DNA from: Istiophorus platypterus
Lineage: Eukaryota; Chordata; Actinopteri; Istiophoriformes; Istiophoridae
Length of the DNA stretch: 64,000 nucleotides
Reading direction: 5' to 3'
Assembly (NCBI GenBank): GCA_016859345.1
Contig: CM029121.1
Span: 8,087,911 to 8,151,910, forward strand
This document shows, in pieces, positions 26,521-38,300 of this stretch. Under the pieces are notes generated by a model. That model saw only the letters and a list, made by a program, of their open reading frames with translations. It did no database searches and was not told where the DNA came from. Numbering within the stretch: position 1 is the stretch's first letter; every line of letters begins with the position of its first letter. The position numbers were made by a program, and so were the translations under genes.

Positions 26521-29500
26521 ATTATCAATATAACTAACTCCTTTTCTTCTCCTCTCAAAAGGACTGATAATTGTATTACATAATTGTGATCACAGTAATC
26601 AGGATTAAGCTTGTAGTCATGCCTGTGATAGTCTCACTTGCTGGAGTATGTCAGTGTATGTTCACTGAATGAGAAAGGCCCGAATGCAAATTCGGCAGAT
26701 TACAATTTAGCTTCGGCTAATAAAGCCACTATAATCTAAGACTGGATCTCCTTTACTAGACTCTATCTGTCCACTGTGTTTTGATGACACTGTGTGGAAC
26801 GGTATAGCCTCTTGTATTTGGCACACAAAGACAGGATGTTGTCCATATCTGCCACACTTGTCATCAGATTAAATCCTGCAGTTTGTGCTAATTGTTGCAA
26901 TTTGAAGGCAGTGTTTTGTCTGTGTCAGTCTATCTTGGACATGGGCTCTTTTGTTCCCAGGTTGTGACAAAAGCGGATCAACTTGCAAAGGTTGTTGTGA
27001 AAGGTGACAGGGGAGTTAGTACTTATGGGGTCAAAAAAAGGGCTGACAATGCTCATCTTACCTGGGTGACAAAGCTGCCCATCACCCCTGTAGGACCAAG
27101 GAGACAGGCAAAAAGCTAAGAGAGCAGGGCAGTAGGATACAGGCAGTTATGGAAGAGATATAAGAAAAAAAAATGAGGAGACGAATTCTAGTTAAAACAT
27201 GAAAAATGAAATGTGGTGACTTGCACTATGTTGTCTGGAGGTTTCAGTTCATTGGGGACAACATTGGAGCCATTTGAGGACACGGTGTGCGAGGCCATCA
27301 TCACTCACTCAAGCCTGGCTCCCTGAGCGCACAGGCTCCATCCTCAGGTTCTCAGACCTGGCAGGGCAGAGTCTGGGGCATTCGGGTCAACACCAACACT
27401 TCACATGATAGGGGCTAGAGCCTATAGTGTTGTAAGCATATTTAGCATTGAAACCGATGAAACGATGACTCACAGACACACACGCACAAACACACCCGTG
27501 CACCTGTGCAAATTTTTATGCCACATCTGCCTCAGCTGTCTCGCAAGTGGATCGGTTATTTCCTCTGATCAGCTTTGGTGAAATAACAGCGTCATTCTGT
27601 TGGGCGAGCAGAGCCAGACATGGGGCCCTGGGTCTTAGATGAAAGAATGATTAATGAGGTAAGTCTTCCAACGCTGAGGCAATTTGAAGAAAAAGTATAG
27701 TTATATTGTCTCATCAGACCCAATGGTAGAATTTTAATTGGAGCCACTGAAGAAGCTTTCTACCTGTGTCTACATGTTTTAGATTTTCATGCTTGCATTT
27801 ATGCTTGTAGGGCATTCATTGTTAGACATTGGTGGAAAAATGAAAATAGGAGTTTCATTCCCTCTTATACCAAATGGTTAGATTCCTGTTTCTTTACTGA
27901 ATTCTATTATAAAAGACTTTTAGAAAGTATGGACTTATGGGAACAGCAGTTGTAGCTGACAGCACCATAATGCCATCATCATACCCACATTTTCTAACTT
28001 TCATACCAGAGTCATACACACAGAAAGCAGTCTTACTTTTTTGAAAAGAAAAGTTCGATAGAGAATGGCTTCGCAGAAATACAAACTAGACAGGAGCAGT
28101 AACTGAGGTATCATAGCGATTTTTCTAGCTTGTTCTCATGTCCATGATCATTGATTGGTTGTTTGATGCCTGCCTCTCATACTGTATGGCTGCAATGCAA
28201 AGGAATAAGAGAGTGGTGATGAGATTATGACAAAGAAAACTGAAGGAGTAGGATTTTCTGAGTATTCACTAATTTCAGCACAGAGTAATATGGATGGCTA
28301 TATGGAAGAGGTTTATTTTCAGTGGCAAAAAAATGAGACACGTCAGTCATTAGGCGGAGAGGATTCCTGTTGAGCAGCCGTTGGTTGTCTGACTTGTTTA
28401 GCTACTGGGCCACTGGATTAGTTAAGAGGTGAGACGCAGTGCTTTGTCTGTATTGTAGATTAGCCTAGAAAGTGAGGGATTCATTTTTCAGACTCAGGGT
28501 TGGGGAAATGGGTAAAAGCTATTGTTTTTATTACCACCATGACCTAATCATCCGATAAACAAGGCCAAGGAAAGTGACCTGTGGCCCAATTCTGGCAATT
28601 TTTGCGACAGACTGCGTCTCAGTCTGATATAGAAGACAGACAGGATGCTCTCGCGTCTGTTTGCAGGTTATTGCAGTACATAAAATAATGAGTGATGTAC
28701 TAAAGAGCATGAGAGGATTACAGTATGTTTACTCTGTCTGTAGGTGGCTTTGATGGGCTGGCACAGTTGACACAAATATGAAACAGTAGGTCAACCTGCA
28801 CTTCCATCAGCCATCTCACACAAAGGCTTATATGATTTCATTTTTAATATTTATACAGTCTTGAATTTTGCTTATTTCAATTCTCATTTCTCCTATTCTC
28901 ATCTGGTGGTTATAATGTAAGACTGTGTAAAATTAAGATGCACACTTGTAACCCTCAAACGTCTTTCTGATTATCTACACTTACTGCACCTGTGTTTGCA
29001 AGTATAGAATATACTCTAAGAAGCTAGTAACAGAGGCATATACAGTGTATCTAACTTTATATATCTATGGATGTGTATATTTATGTTTGTTGACAACCCT
29101 TTTTTAATACGTTTGAAAAGAATAGAATATAAATGACATAATATTTCATTTTAGCATTGATTTCATTTTAGATTCTCATTTGCAGGTTTTTTCTTTTTTG
29201 TTTATATGTTTTTTTGCTTGTTGTTTTTTATACATTTTATTGTATGTATTTTTTTTTTTGTGTGTATATATATATTTATATATGTAGAAAACATACATGA
29301 CTGATGAATTGACCCATTTAAACCCTGACCCCTGACGGTGCTTTGCTACAATCTAATACTGGCTCGTGTTACTGATACTGGAAACAAGATGAATGAAAGT
29401 CTGTCTTTTTGTCTCCCCTCCTTCAGCAACGTGGCGCGAGCCTGTCCACATGGCTAATGAGATTTGGCTTGGCCTGAGCCGCGCTTAACTTTCAGCTGCG

Positions 29501-32500
29501 TCCACAACCACAATCACATACACATGAACAGATTTACATGGACAAAGAATCTGTCAGTCCTTTCGATACAGAATGAGGATAAACAGGCTTACATTCAGAA
29601 TTTGGCTTGATTGTAACTACTTTACAGTAATAACAGTTTATTAAAATATACTTACTGTGTGCTGTTTATTCATCAGCCACCATTATTATAGTAGTTCAAG
29701 CTTAGTCAGTTGCCCTGGAATAGATGTCGAACCCTGTGGGATTTAAACTCCGTAAACTTAATGAAAGAACCTATTTTAAAGGCTTCGGTTTGAGATTTCT
29801 AAACAATAATCATTTTCACAGCTGGTTAAACAGATAGAGAACTGACCTAGAGCATTACTTTGTGTCATTTATGATTAAAGGGAAGTGTTCCCAGTTCTTT
29901 GAGTTTCCACTCATAGATATCTTGATGACACTCAGTTAATCCACATTTCTTTGCCAACCAATTTATATTGCCAAGCACCATTAACATGTCATATGTAAGC
30001 CTGTAATCCTGTGTGTGTCTGTGCGTGTGTCTAAGTGTATGCGCTTGTATCAACATGTGAACCTGACCCATATCTCGCATGGTGAAATGCTGCCAATGAG
30101 ATGCCTGCTGTGTGGCTAAATGTGCAGATGCTGCAGTCCACCAGCCATTCAGGTCAAACTACTCACACTCCTCTCTGCCAAATGGCAGGAGACACTGATA
30201 CTGTCTGTTTTGGCTGGCAGTTCATCTTGCTTCATTTTGCCTCATCTGGTGCCTGGCAGTGATTAGCCAAGGGCCCAACAGAATGTAAGGCACAGGTTAT
30301 GGTCCTCTAAGAGGTAATTTGACCCTACTTTACCGGAGTCTCATCTGGTCTGATGGAGCTTGTTAACCACCTGCTGTTCACTCTATCTGGGTCTGGCCTG
30401 ATGGTTCAACGGCATGGGAAAGGTGCGGCCCTGGAGGCCCAACAGCCTGTCCAATTTTCCTGTTATAATTTGATGTAGAGCCAGGAATTGAATATCGTTA
30501 ACTAAAAACCTCAAGACAAGCTAGATGAGATACAGCAGCTACCTCTATCTGTTATATGAGAGTCAAGACTGGCTGGCAGGGCAGTAATGGAATACAGTAC
30601 CCCAGTGCTTCTTGCTACAGAAATAGCAACATTTTTCCTGTCACCAAAACAAGGTGATTTACAGATTTTATTTTTGGTAGAGAGGTGGAACTTGTTTGAG
30701 CAAAGACACTTGTGTTCACTTAGAGGTGATGTCCTTTATTATGAAAAGATTATTTAAAATGAAATGCTGCACTCTAAGCCACACAATAACCTGAGGTTGA
30801 ATAAAGTACTGAGTTGGTACTTTATCATCATTTGGATAACTCTAGAAAATGATTTAATCATCAACAATTTATAAAGAGATACAGAGGTAATTACGATACT
30901 TTGTTCCCCTGTGAGTACCTGCACTATAAAGCTCATAGTCAGCCTCTGTGTCCTGTCCTGCTGTGGGTTCTGCAGTTCCCTGCTGCTTTGCGCAACAGGC
31001 AGCAGGCCAGGGCAGCTATGGTGTGTTGGGACAAGCCCCCGTCCACACAATATTTGTAAGCAAGCATATAGAATTCTGCAGGGGTTTGTTGCAGCAGCAG
31101 AAATGGATGGAGAGTGGTAGAATAGATGGTGGGAAAGATGAGGAGAAGCGTTGGGGATGGGGTGGGGGGCAGAGAGTATGACAGCCCCACTGGCTTTGTC
31201 TCCAGGATACAGTGGCAAGTGAGAAGGCAGAGGAAAGTTGCATGTGTCTGTTGAACCACATGGGAGGCACATTAGAGCTGCACCTCCTCCTTGACTGACT
31301 TCCTTTTAGCCTCATGAAGAGCCCACCTGGGAGGATGATGGGATCTGTATCTATAGTACTTCTCTATCTCCCCCTGTCTCTGTAGTCCCATAGCCTCAAC
31401 CCACCACCCCGTCTCCCAACCTGCACTCCCAGAGGCCCGTTTTACAGGAAGCTAAGTACCAGGCCCCTGCTGCTGCGTCTCCGGCTCAGGATGGGTCCCA
31501 GGTTGAGTCCCATCCATACGTCACTGGCAGCAGCAAAGACAGAGAACACTCCCTCACCGGCTACAGCAACAGCACAAAGCAACAGCATCCTGTCACTGTC
31601 TGTCTGCAGCCTGCCTCTCTGTTCTGTCTGCATCCTGGAGCAGAGAAAAATAGTTTGGAGGAGCCTGAAAGAGAAGAAAACACAGGGGCACCGAGGTCTC
31701 AAACAAACTGGAATGTAACCTTGTATGAATAAATGATGGAGCACAGCCGAGTCCAGAGCCCGGTGGAGAGCTGTAAAGAATCACAGGAAGTTCTGCAATA
31801 AGAAGCAAAGCTACAATTTCAGGATTTGCACTAAAGAAGAAGTCGATAAAAAGTCAACCTAATAATAACATAAGCTCTTTGAAGTTTGAAGAAGATTTTT
31901 ATTTCGTCAGATGGAGTCAGACAGCAACTCTTAAGAGTTTCTAGACTAAAAGCAGTCTCAAATGAAGGCCTGGCATCATCATCGTCCTTCATTTAGCTTC
32001 TGAGGGTGTCTATCTGATCTCTGACCTGCTGTGTAACCACCTCCCCTCTGGCTGGAAATGGTGTCTAGAGGGCCGAGGTGGGCTTCAGGGTAATGTTGTA
32101 GCAGCATGGGGGAGATGTGCTATGTGGGAAAACGGGACCTCATCTGCCTGCTGCGGTTTTAGCGTCCTCCGGGCCTGCTGCTGGGGCAGGAACAGGAGGG
32201 TCCAACCTGAGGTACGTTTTGAGGTAGTAGAGGCAATGTGGGAGGAAATTATTTGTTTCTGTTTTCCAGTCCATCCACAACTTAGTCCTATTCACATGCC
32301 CAGACTCTCCCTCTTTATTATTTTTCTTCCTCTGCTGAGCATTAAAGGCTCTATTTTTAGAATTTTCACTGGTAGTGCGGTCCTTGTTTTGTCTAATGTC
32401 ATGCATACATAAGCTGTCATGCTTTGTTTCATTCATTTTTGGTTGTCATGGTGAGATATACTGTATCTGCATTGTACTGCTCCAGCTGCTTCCCTTGCCT

Positions 32501-32705
32501 CGTCACCTGGGTGAAAAAATGCACACAGCATAGTGACTCTTCCAGGTGAACTGTGGCAAGGTTTAAAGTGACTGAATTGCTTGCAGTTTGCTAATGTGTA
32601 ACATTTTTCAAATTTCAGAGCCAGCACATGTGTACTTTTGTTTTTTCTGCATGCTTCATTATTAAGGAAATAGTAATACCATTTTGGACTTTTACTGTCT
32701 TGTCA

Positions 32706-33138
32706 AGAGTTAGATGAGGCTCTCATATGTATTTGTTCAATATGAAGGTACAGCCACCAGCTAATTATCTTAGCTTAGTTTAGCCCAAGAGACAGCTACC
32801 ATTGCTCTCTTCAAGGTTAAAAAACATCTGTCTAGTTTTCTAGTCACCATGAGTTTGCCAGGAAATTAAGGAGCAAAGGCCAGAAATAACCCCCCTTAAC
32901 CCACAACTTTTTTACACTTCTGTTTTTGTATGGATTAAAAAAAAACAAGCTATAATTCATTAATAATTGAGCTTCAGAGGTGCTGGAAGGTGGATTTTGT
33001 TACCACTGAATAGAGCCCGGCTAGCTGTTTCCCCCAGTTTCCAGTCTTTATGCTAAGCTAAGCTAACAAGCTGCAGGCAGTATAACTTCATATTTAGCAT
33101 ACAGATATGAGAGAGGTATGAATCTTCTTATCTAACTC
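32706..33138. mobile_element. Foldback (palindromic) teleost repeat, MITE-like
   Basis: The left arm starts GAGTTAGATGAGGCTCTCAT and continues through AATATGAAGG and CTTAGCTTAG. The right arm, read on the opposite strand, starts GAGTTAGATAAGAAG and continues through CTCTCATATC, AAATATGAAG and GCTTAGCTTAGC. The arms are therefore diverged inverted copies of about 90 bases around a central 250-base part. There is no coding capacity. I recognise the words as a very common teleost element, related to the copy at 7,050-7,380. Confidence 0.8.
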
Positions 33139-34739
33139 AGCTAGAAAGCAAATTGGTGAATCAGTTTTGAACTATTCTCTTAAACTAAATATTTCTGTGG
33201 TTCTATGATAGTTTGATTGATCAGATTCACTGTCATCTTCATCTTTTTCCACTCAAGCTGCAGTGTGGAGATAGAATTCGATATAAAATAATTTGTGATT
33301 GTGTCACATAAGCATTGTACAGAAAATTTGTGGCCTGGTCTGTTCTGCTCTAATCCAGGTTGTATAAAAAATGAATGCCCCTTACTGCAGTACTTGTCAT
33401 TATTAATCAGGCTTTCCATTTCTGAGAAGTCTGAGTGTTCCCTGTCCCCCTCTTGCTGCTCACTTGTTTGCTCATTCTCCTAAAGAGTCACTCCACCAGC
33501 AGGGGCCCAACACTCTCTGTGGCTCAGCCCAAATCCTGAAATTGTACATTAGTTCTTGCATTCTTGTTACCTGCACCTTACACGTGTGATCTAACTCCAC
33601 TGATGTGGAGACACATTAAGGGAATAAAGAAACAGATTAGTTGAGAGTAATAATGAGGGCAGGGGCAGCTTCCTGGATAGTTGCTCATCCTGTTCCCAAG
33701 GCTGAGGCTGATTACTGAAGTGGTCACTGCTGTTGCATAACTGCTGTCATCTAATCATATTCATCTCCTGTACTTGTCCTGGGCTCCTCATCACATGGAG
33801 CAACTGCGTGGTTCCCCCCTGCAGTCCGGATTAGTCATTGGAAAATAAATGCCCTTTTCTTGTATTTTGCATCATGACAGCAGCACAATGTTAATGTTTT
33901 AATTTCTGGTTTCTCTTTACAGTGAAGGATAAGACATGATTTCACATAGCAGTGTATTCAGCAGAAAACCTTGTAGCCCTTTTGTCATGCTCAAACCGAG
34001 GTTTTAGGATATTTTCTACTCTCTTCTCTAAATATTATTATTTACTTTCAAAAAATCAGTTGGATGACTCAAAATATATAACAGATCATCTAAAAACAAG
34101 GCAGTTTTCTTCACCTGTTTATGACATTTAAGTTTTTAGAGATCACCTGGCAGAGATGATATAAAACATTTTTCTCCTTTCCCCCCTTTTTTGAATCCCT
34201 CTTCTGTTTTCAGTAATGTTGGTTCTGTGTTGGCTCTGTTACATAGTTGTGCTTTAATTTTTTGGCAACGGCTAAACAAGACATTTAGATCTCAAGAGAC
34301 TATCCCGGTTAAATAAAGTCTTTTTTTCACACAACATTTATGTTACCTTTATTGTTCAGAATGTATTAATGGTCAGTCCCCGCATTTTTGGCTGGACCCT
34401 GTATATTTTGACTAAAGAAAATTAGGAAATTTAATTTTGTGTTTAATTTCATTAATTTCATCGGCACAAAATAATGGAAATTCTATTCTTTGAAAGGTTT
34501 GAGAAGCCCTGGGCAGGACAGTAGCTCACCAAAGTGAACAGAGCTGGTAAATAGTTCTATTAGAGAAAGGCAACCCGTCCAAAAGTCGCTCTCAACATTT
34601 AAGGGATCGGTCTCGTGTTCTGCTTTTCTTGGATAAAATCTATTGCATCTGTGAGAGACCTCAAATTCTTGAATTCAGTGACGCCTCACTGTAAACAAAC
34701 GAAACTGTCCGATTCGTTTTTACTCGACTGAAGGGAGAT

Positions 34740-35301
34740 AAGTTGTCCTCCGTCGCTGCGTGACGCCCTTTGACCGTCAGAGAGCGAACGCACTAAATAT
34801 CACTCACTGTACATTGAGAGCGCTCGGCCACCGCGAACCTGCGTGCGTCGGCGTCAAAGAGCGCATCGGCCGCACGGCGCGGTGTAGGTGGATGACAGCA
34901 AACGGATAAAAAAACGAATCTATATCGGGACAGCCCCAGCTGTCAGCGGCAGGAACCTGGACAGGTGGCTCCTACGGTGTCTTAGCGGCGCGCGTCAAGG
35001 CGCAGAGACCCCCGACAGCTTGTCGCTGGCGCTAATCTCCTCTCTGACGACAACGCATTTACCCTGTGTGCGTAAAACCGGCAGCGCGGCAGGTGCGGAT
35101 CGGTGGATGTGATCCGTCGTCGGGTTTTGCTCGTCAGTGTTGAATCGGTGTCAATCCCGCAGTTGGACTCGCGGAAAGTGTCTTGGTCTTCGAGGCTGGA
35201 TTGACTGAGTTGGATGCAATGGCTCTTTCTCGGATTTTATAATCTCTCCTCTGTCTTTGGATTGTCAAGCAGCTGTAGAGACTGACATTGATAAAAACAG
35301 C
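34740..35301 (+). promoter_or_regulatory. CpG-rich proximal promoter and 5' leader of dyrk4
   Basis: CpG density rises sharply from about 34,740 (words such as CGTCGCTGCGTGACGCC, GCGCTCGGCCACCGCG and CGGCCGCACGGCGCGG) and falls after about 35,200. No TATA box is apparent. The leader before the ATG at 35,302 contains several upstream ATGs, including one opening a 74-codon frame at 34,888-35,112 and overlapping short frames near 35,215. This is the usual form of a housekeeping-type vertebrate promoter; the transcription start is not fixed. Confidence 0.7.
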
Positions 35302-38300
35302 ATGTTGCCAGAAATAAACAAGGTGAGGCACTTTGGTTAGTTTGCTAGTTTGTTGAATGGCTGAGAAAATACGTGGTGGTTAACCGTGGTGCCACTGTGG
35401 TACTTGGTTTATAACTATAGTACATTTACATTGGCATATTATGAATCAGAGGGGTGGTTTTCTTAAGATGACACGGTTAATCTGGCTATCTAATCAATGA
35501 GAGTTTTCATGTTGCTATAATCATATATGGTTTATATTTCTGTCCAACTTCAGACCTTATAAATTTCTATATTTGCATTAAAATCTCCATGGAAAAGATA
35601 CTTTTGGTCTGTTATAGGGTTTAACTCCAGGCCAGTTTCATTTTGGGAAAAACCTTCCAAAGGTATCCTTTTACAATGGTACATTAAAGTTCAAGTCTAT
35701 CACTTACTGGGCATTCTATCCCTTCATTGATTGTTGTCATTTTCACTTTTGAAATATTTTCATTTTTCCTCCACAAGTTATCCCACATGAATGCTTATTT
35801 TATAGTCCGCCTCCTTTCTCCTGACCGCATGCCAAGTTATGATGAAAAATCTGATCCATTTCTATTTCAGTCGATCTTTAGCCTACTTATTTCGGTGTTT
35901 GCGTGCTGACAGATTCTGTAAGTCTATATGTGTTCTGGTTTATTTTTCACACCTTACATGGGAAGTGGTATGAATTTAACCCTTGCTGTTATCTAACATC
36001 TAACACATACTTTGATCCCATGGATTGATCACTGCTTATGGTGACCTTACATGCATCCTTGCCTGTGGTCACAGTTGATGCCGATAGGAAATGGCTTATT
36101 GTGTACGAAGAAAGTGACAGGGCAAAATGATTATGTGTTGAAATATGAGTGTGTGTGTCTGACAGGTGTTAGTGTCAGCGATGCACAGTTTTATAGTTTG
36201 TTGATGTTTACTCTCAGGTACTACTGGTTTTATTGCTTTGCCAACCCTCTGACAGACTGATCCCGAAGAGAGGAACTAAATGAGCCAAAGCTGCTCTCAC
36301 ACACCTCCTGGGATGATTCTCTACCTCCAGCAAATTGAGAGTTGGCATTGCCCTTCACTTTTATTATCCTTATCTTTACTTCCAGTGATTTATTCCTGTA
36401 ACTTTATCAAACTCATTGGCACATTTGGAGCCGATTACCTGTTTCATGTGTGCTGAGCGTAGATGTGTACACGGCAAAGACCATTCATACTCTCACACAA
36501 TTAAAAGATGTCCCTGCTTGAAGTTTTAAGTCATTCACTTTTCTTTGCAAAAAGGCACGAATACAGACACAGATATCAGTTGACACCCACTGTGTTGAAT
36601 CTCATCCTGTACTGCTTTTAATAACAGAGAAAAAAAAGAGAAATAAAAAAAATCTGTTGGTTCACTCACTCATTATTATTAACAACTTACACTCTGTCAT
36701 GTGTTCAGTTATTTCTTTATATAGTTTACATAGCGACATCCATTCATCACAGTGGAATAAAATGCCACTATTTCTCGTAGGCACTTGTTTACATGTCTTG
36801 ATGTCACTGGGTTTCCACTGCCTCGGTGTTCATTAGCCAGGCTTACAGAATACCTTTACAGGGGATGTTTCGAAAGCCAGCCTTCCACAGTGACCTACAT
36901 GGCTCCTGTTGGTCACTCACGTGCTCCTGAGATTGTAACATGACGAAATTATTGTATCATACCCGTGTGTGGCTCCGTGTGGTTTAATTTTCATACTGAG
37001 GGATAATAACAACTCAGATGTGAAGAACAAAGCTAGGGAGTGTTTCCAAGATGGGCTTACTCCGATCCAGTGACCACTGCATCTCTGAAGTTTATAAAAC
37101 CGAGGGTAAGAAGACAGTTCAGTGTCTCACCCTGCTCTGCTGAGCTGTCCAAGATGGGTGAGTTCATCTACATCCCCCTCTGGTTCATACTGCCGTGACA
37201 CTGACCTGATGTTGCTTTTGCTTCACAATCAGTGTCAAAGCCTAAGTTTATGGTTGGGATGCTGTTTCTTATCCAGCACCTTATCCCTCCCTACCTATTT
37301 CCAGCTAGCCAGGCTGGCAGGGTGAGTTTAGCATGAATCCCCATATGGAGCTAAGCTTAGTTTCACCCGTATGGTGTCGCGAAAACAAGGTTGCACGCTC
37401 ACCAGCTGATTAATAAGGCATGTGTAAACTGGCTCGGTCTCAGAGAGAAGCATGCAGAATCATCCCAGATGAGAGATCAAATGATCAACTCTGCTGTTGT
37501 GTTTTTTTTTTTTTATTGCTTCCCTTTAACATATTCAGGAAAGTTTCTCTCCAGTGTGCACAGGACTGGAGGCACGTGTACATCCACTGCCAGGCATATG
37601 GACGTGCACATGGGCACACACCTGCACAAACCAGCAGGTACACAGAGAATACCGGATAATGAGAGGATCGTTGTTACTGGGTTTTTTGCAGAAGCAATCT
37701 ATTTTAGGATCATAGAGCATTATTTCTGCTAGTCTGGCTGCAACCTTGCTCAGCTTCCCACAGGCTGTGTGTTTCTGAAGAGACAGGAGAATACAGCCTG
37801 CATGAACACAAGAAGCTTTTTCATTATTTTTTTAACATTACTGCTGCAATCTGTCTAATCTGTCTGTTTTGGTGTTGAATGAATCCTAAATCTGACCGTG
37901 GAATTAATGTTGTTGCATACTGTGCTGTACAAAACATAAAAAATAGTAGGGGATGAGCAATGTGGTTATACATTGCTTTTGCTTCCAAAATGTTATAAAT
38001 AAAGGACAGCAATTTTTTCCCATTTTGTAGCATATTTTATGAATTGCTTTCATTCCTCCCACAGACATCACGACCAGAGGCCTTCCCTCACTCTCACAGA
38101 CTCCCAGCAGAGGGAAACCGGCTTGGAACAAACCGACCCTGCTCACAGGTCAGGTTACTTCTGAGAACAGCATGGATGTGACTGTACACATCTGTCTGCA
38201 TATATGTGGTAATGTGGTGTAACAAATCACAGATTTCCAATGATACACGAGCCTCTTATTTAAACAGCACCCCCTCCTCCCCCCAGTTATGTACAGGCAC

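Larger units (their letters stand above)
23037..34700. other. Long non-coding stretch upstream of the proximal dyrk4 promoter
   Basis: If the distal start is real, this is dyrk4 intron sequence; otherwise it is intergenic. It contains a (GT)n tract at 23,768, a LINE/SINE-type 3' tail at 26,440, short TA tracts near 29,265 and a foldback repeat at 32,706-33,138. An open frame of 111 codons follows an acceptor-like TCTCTGTAG at 31,386, but it has no recognised domain. I could not support any other gene on either strand. Confidence 0.55.

Noticed and set aside
30754..31272. 172-codon open frame on the - strand
   Set aside because: Ser/Pro/Leu-rich and low complexity, with no recognised domain, no splice support and no promoter-like DNA at its 5' side.
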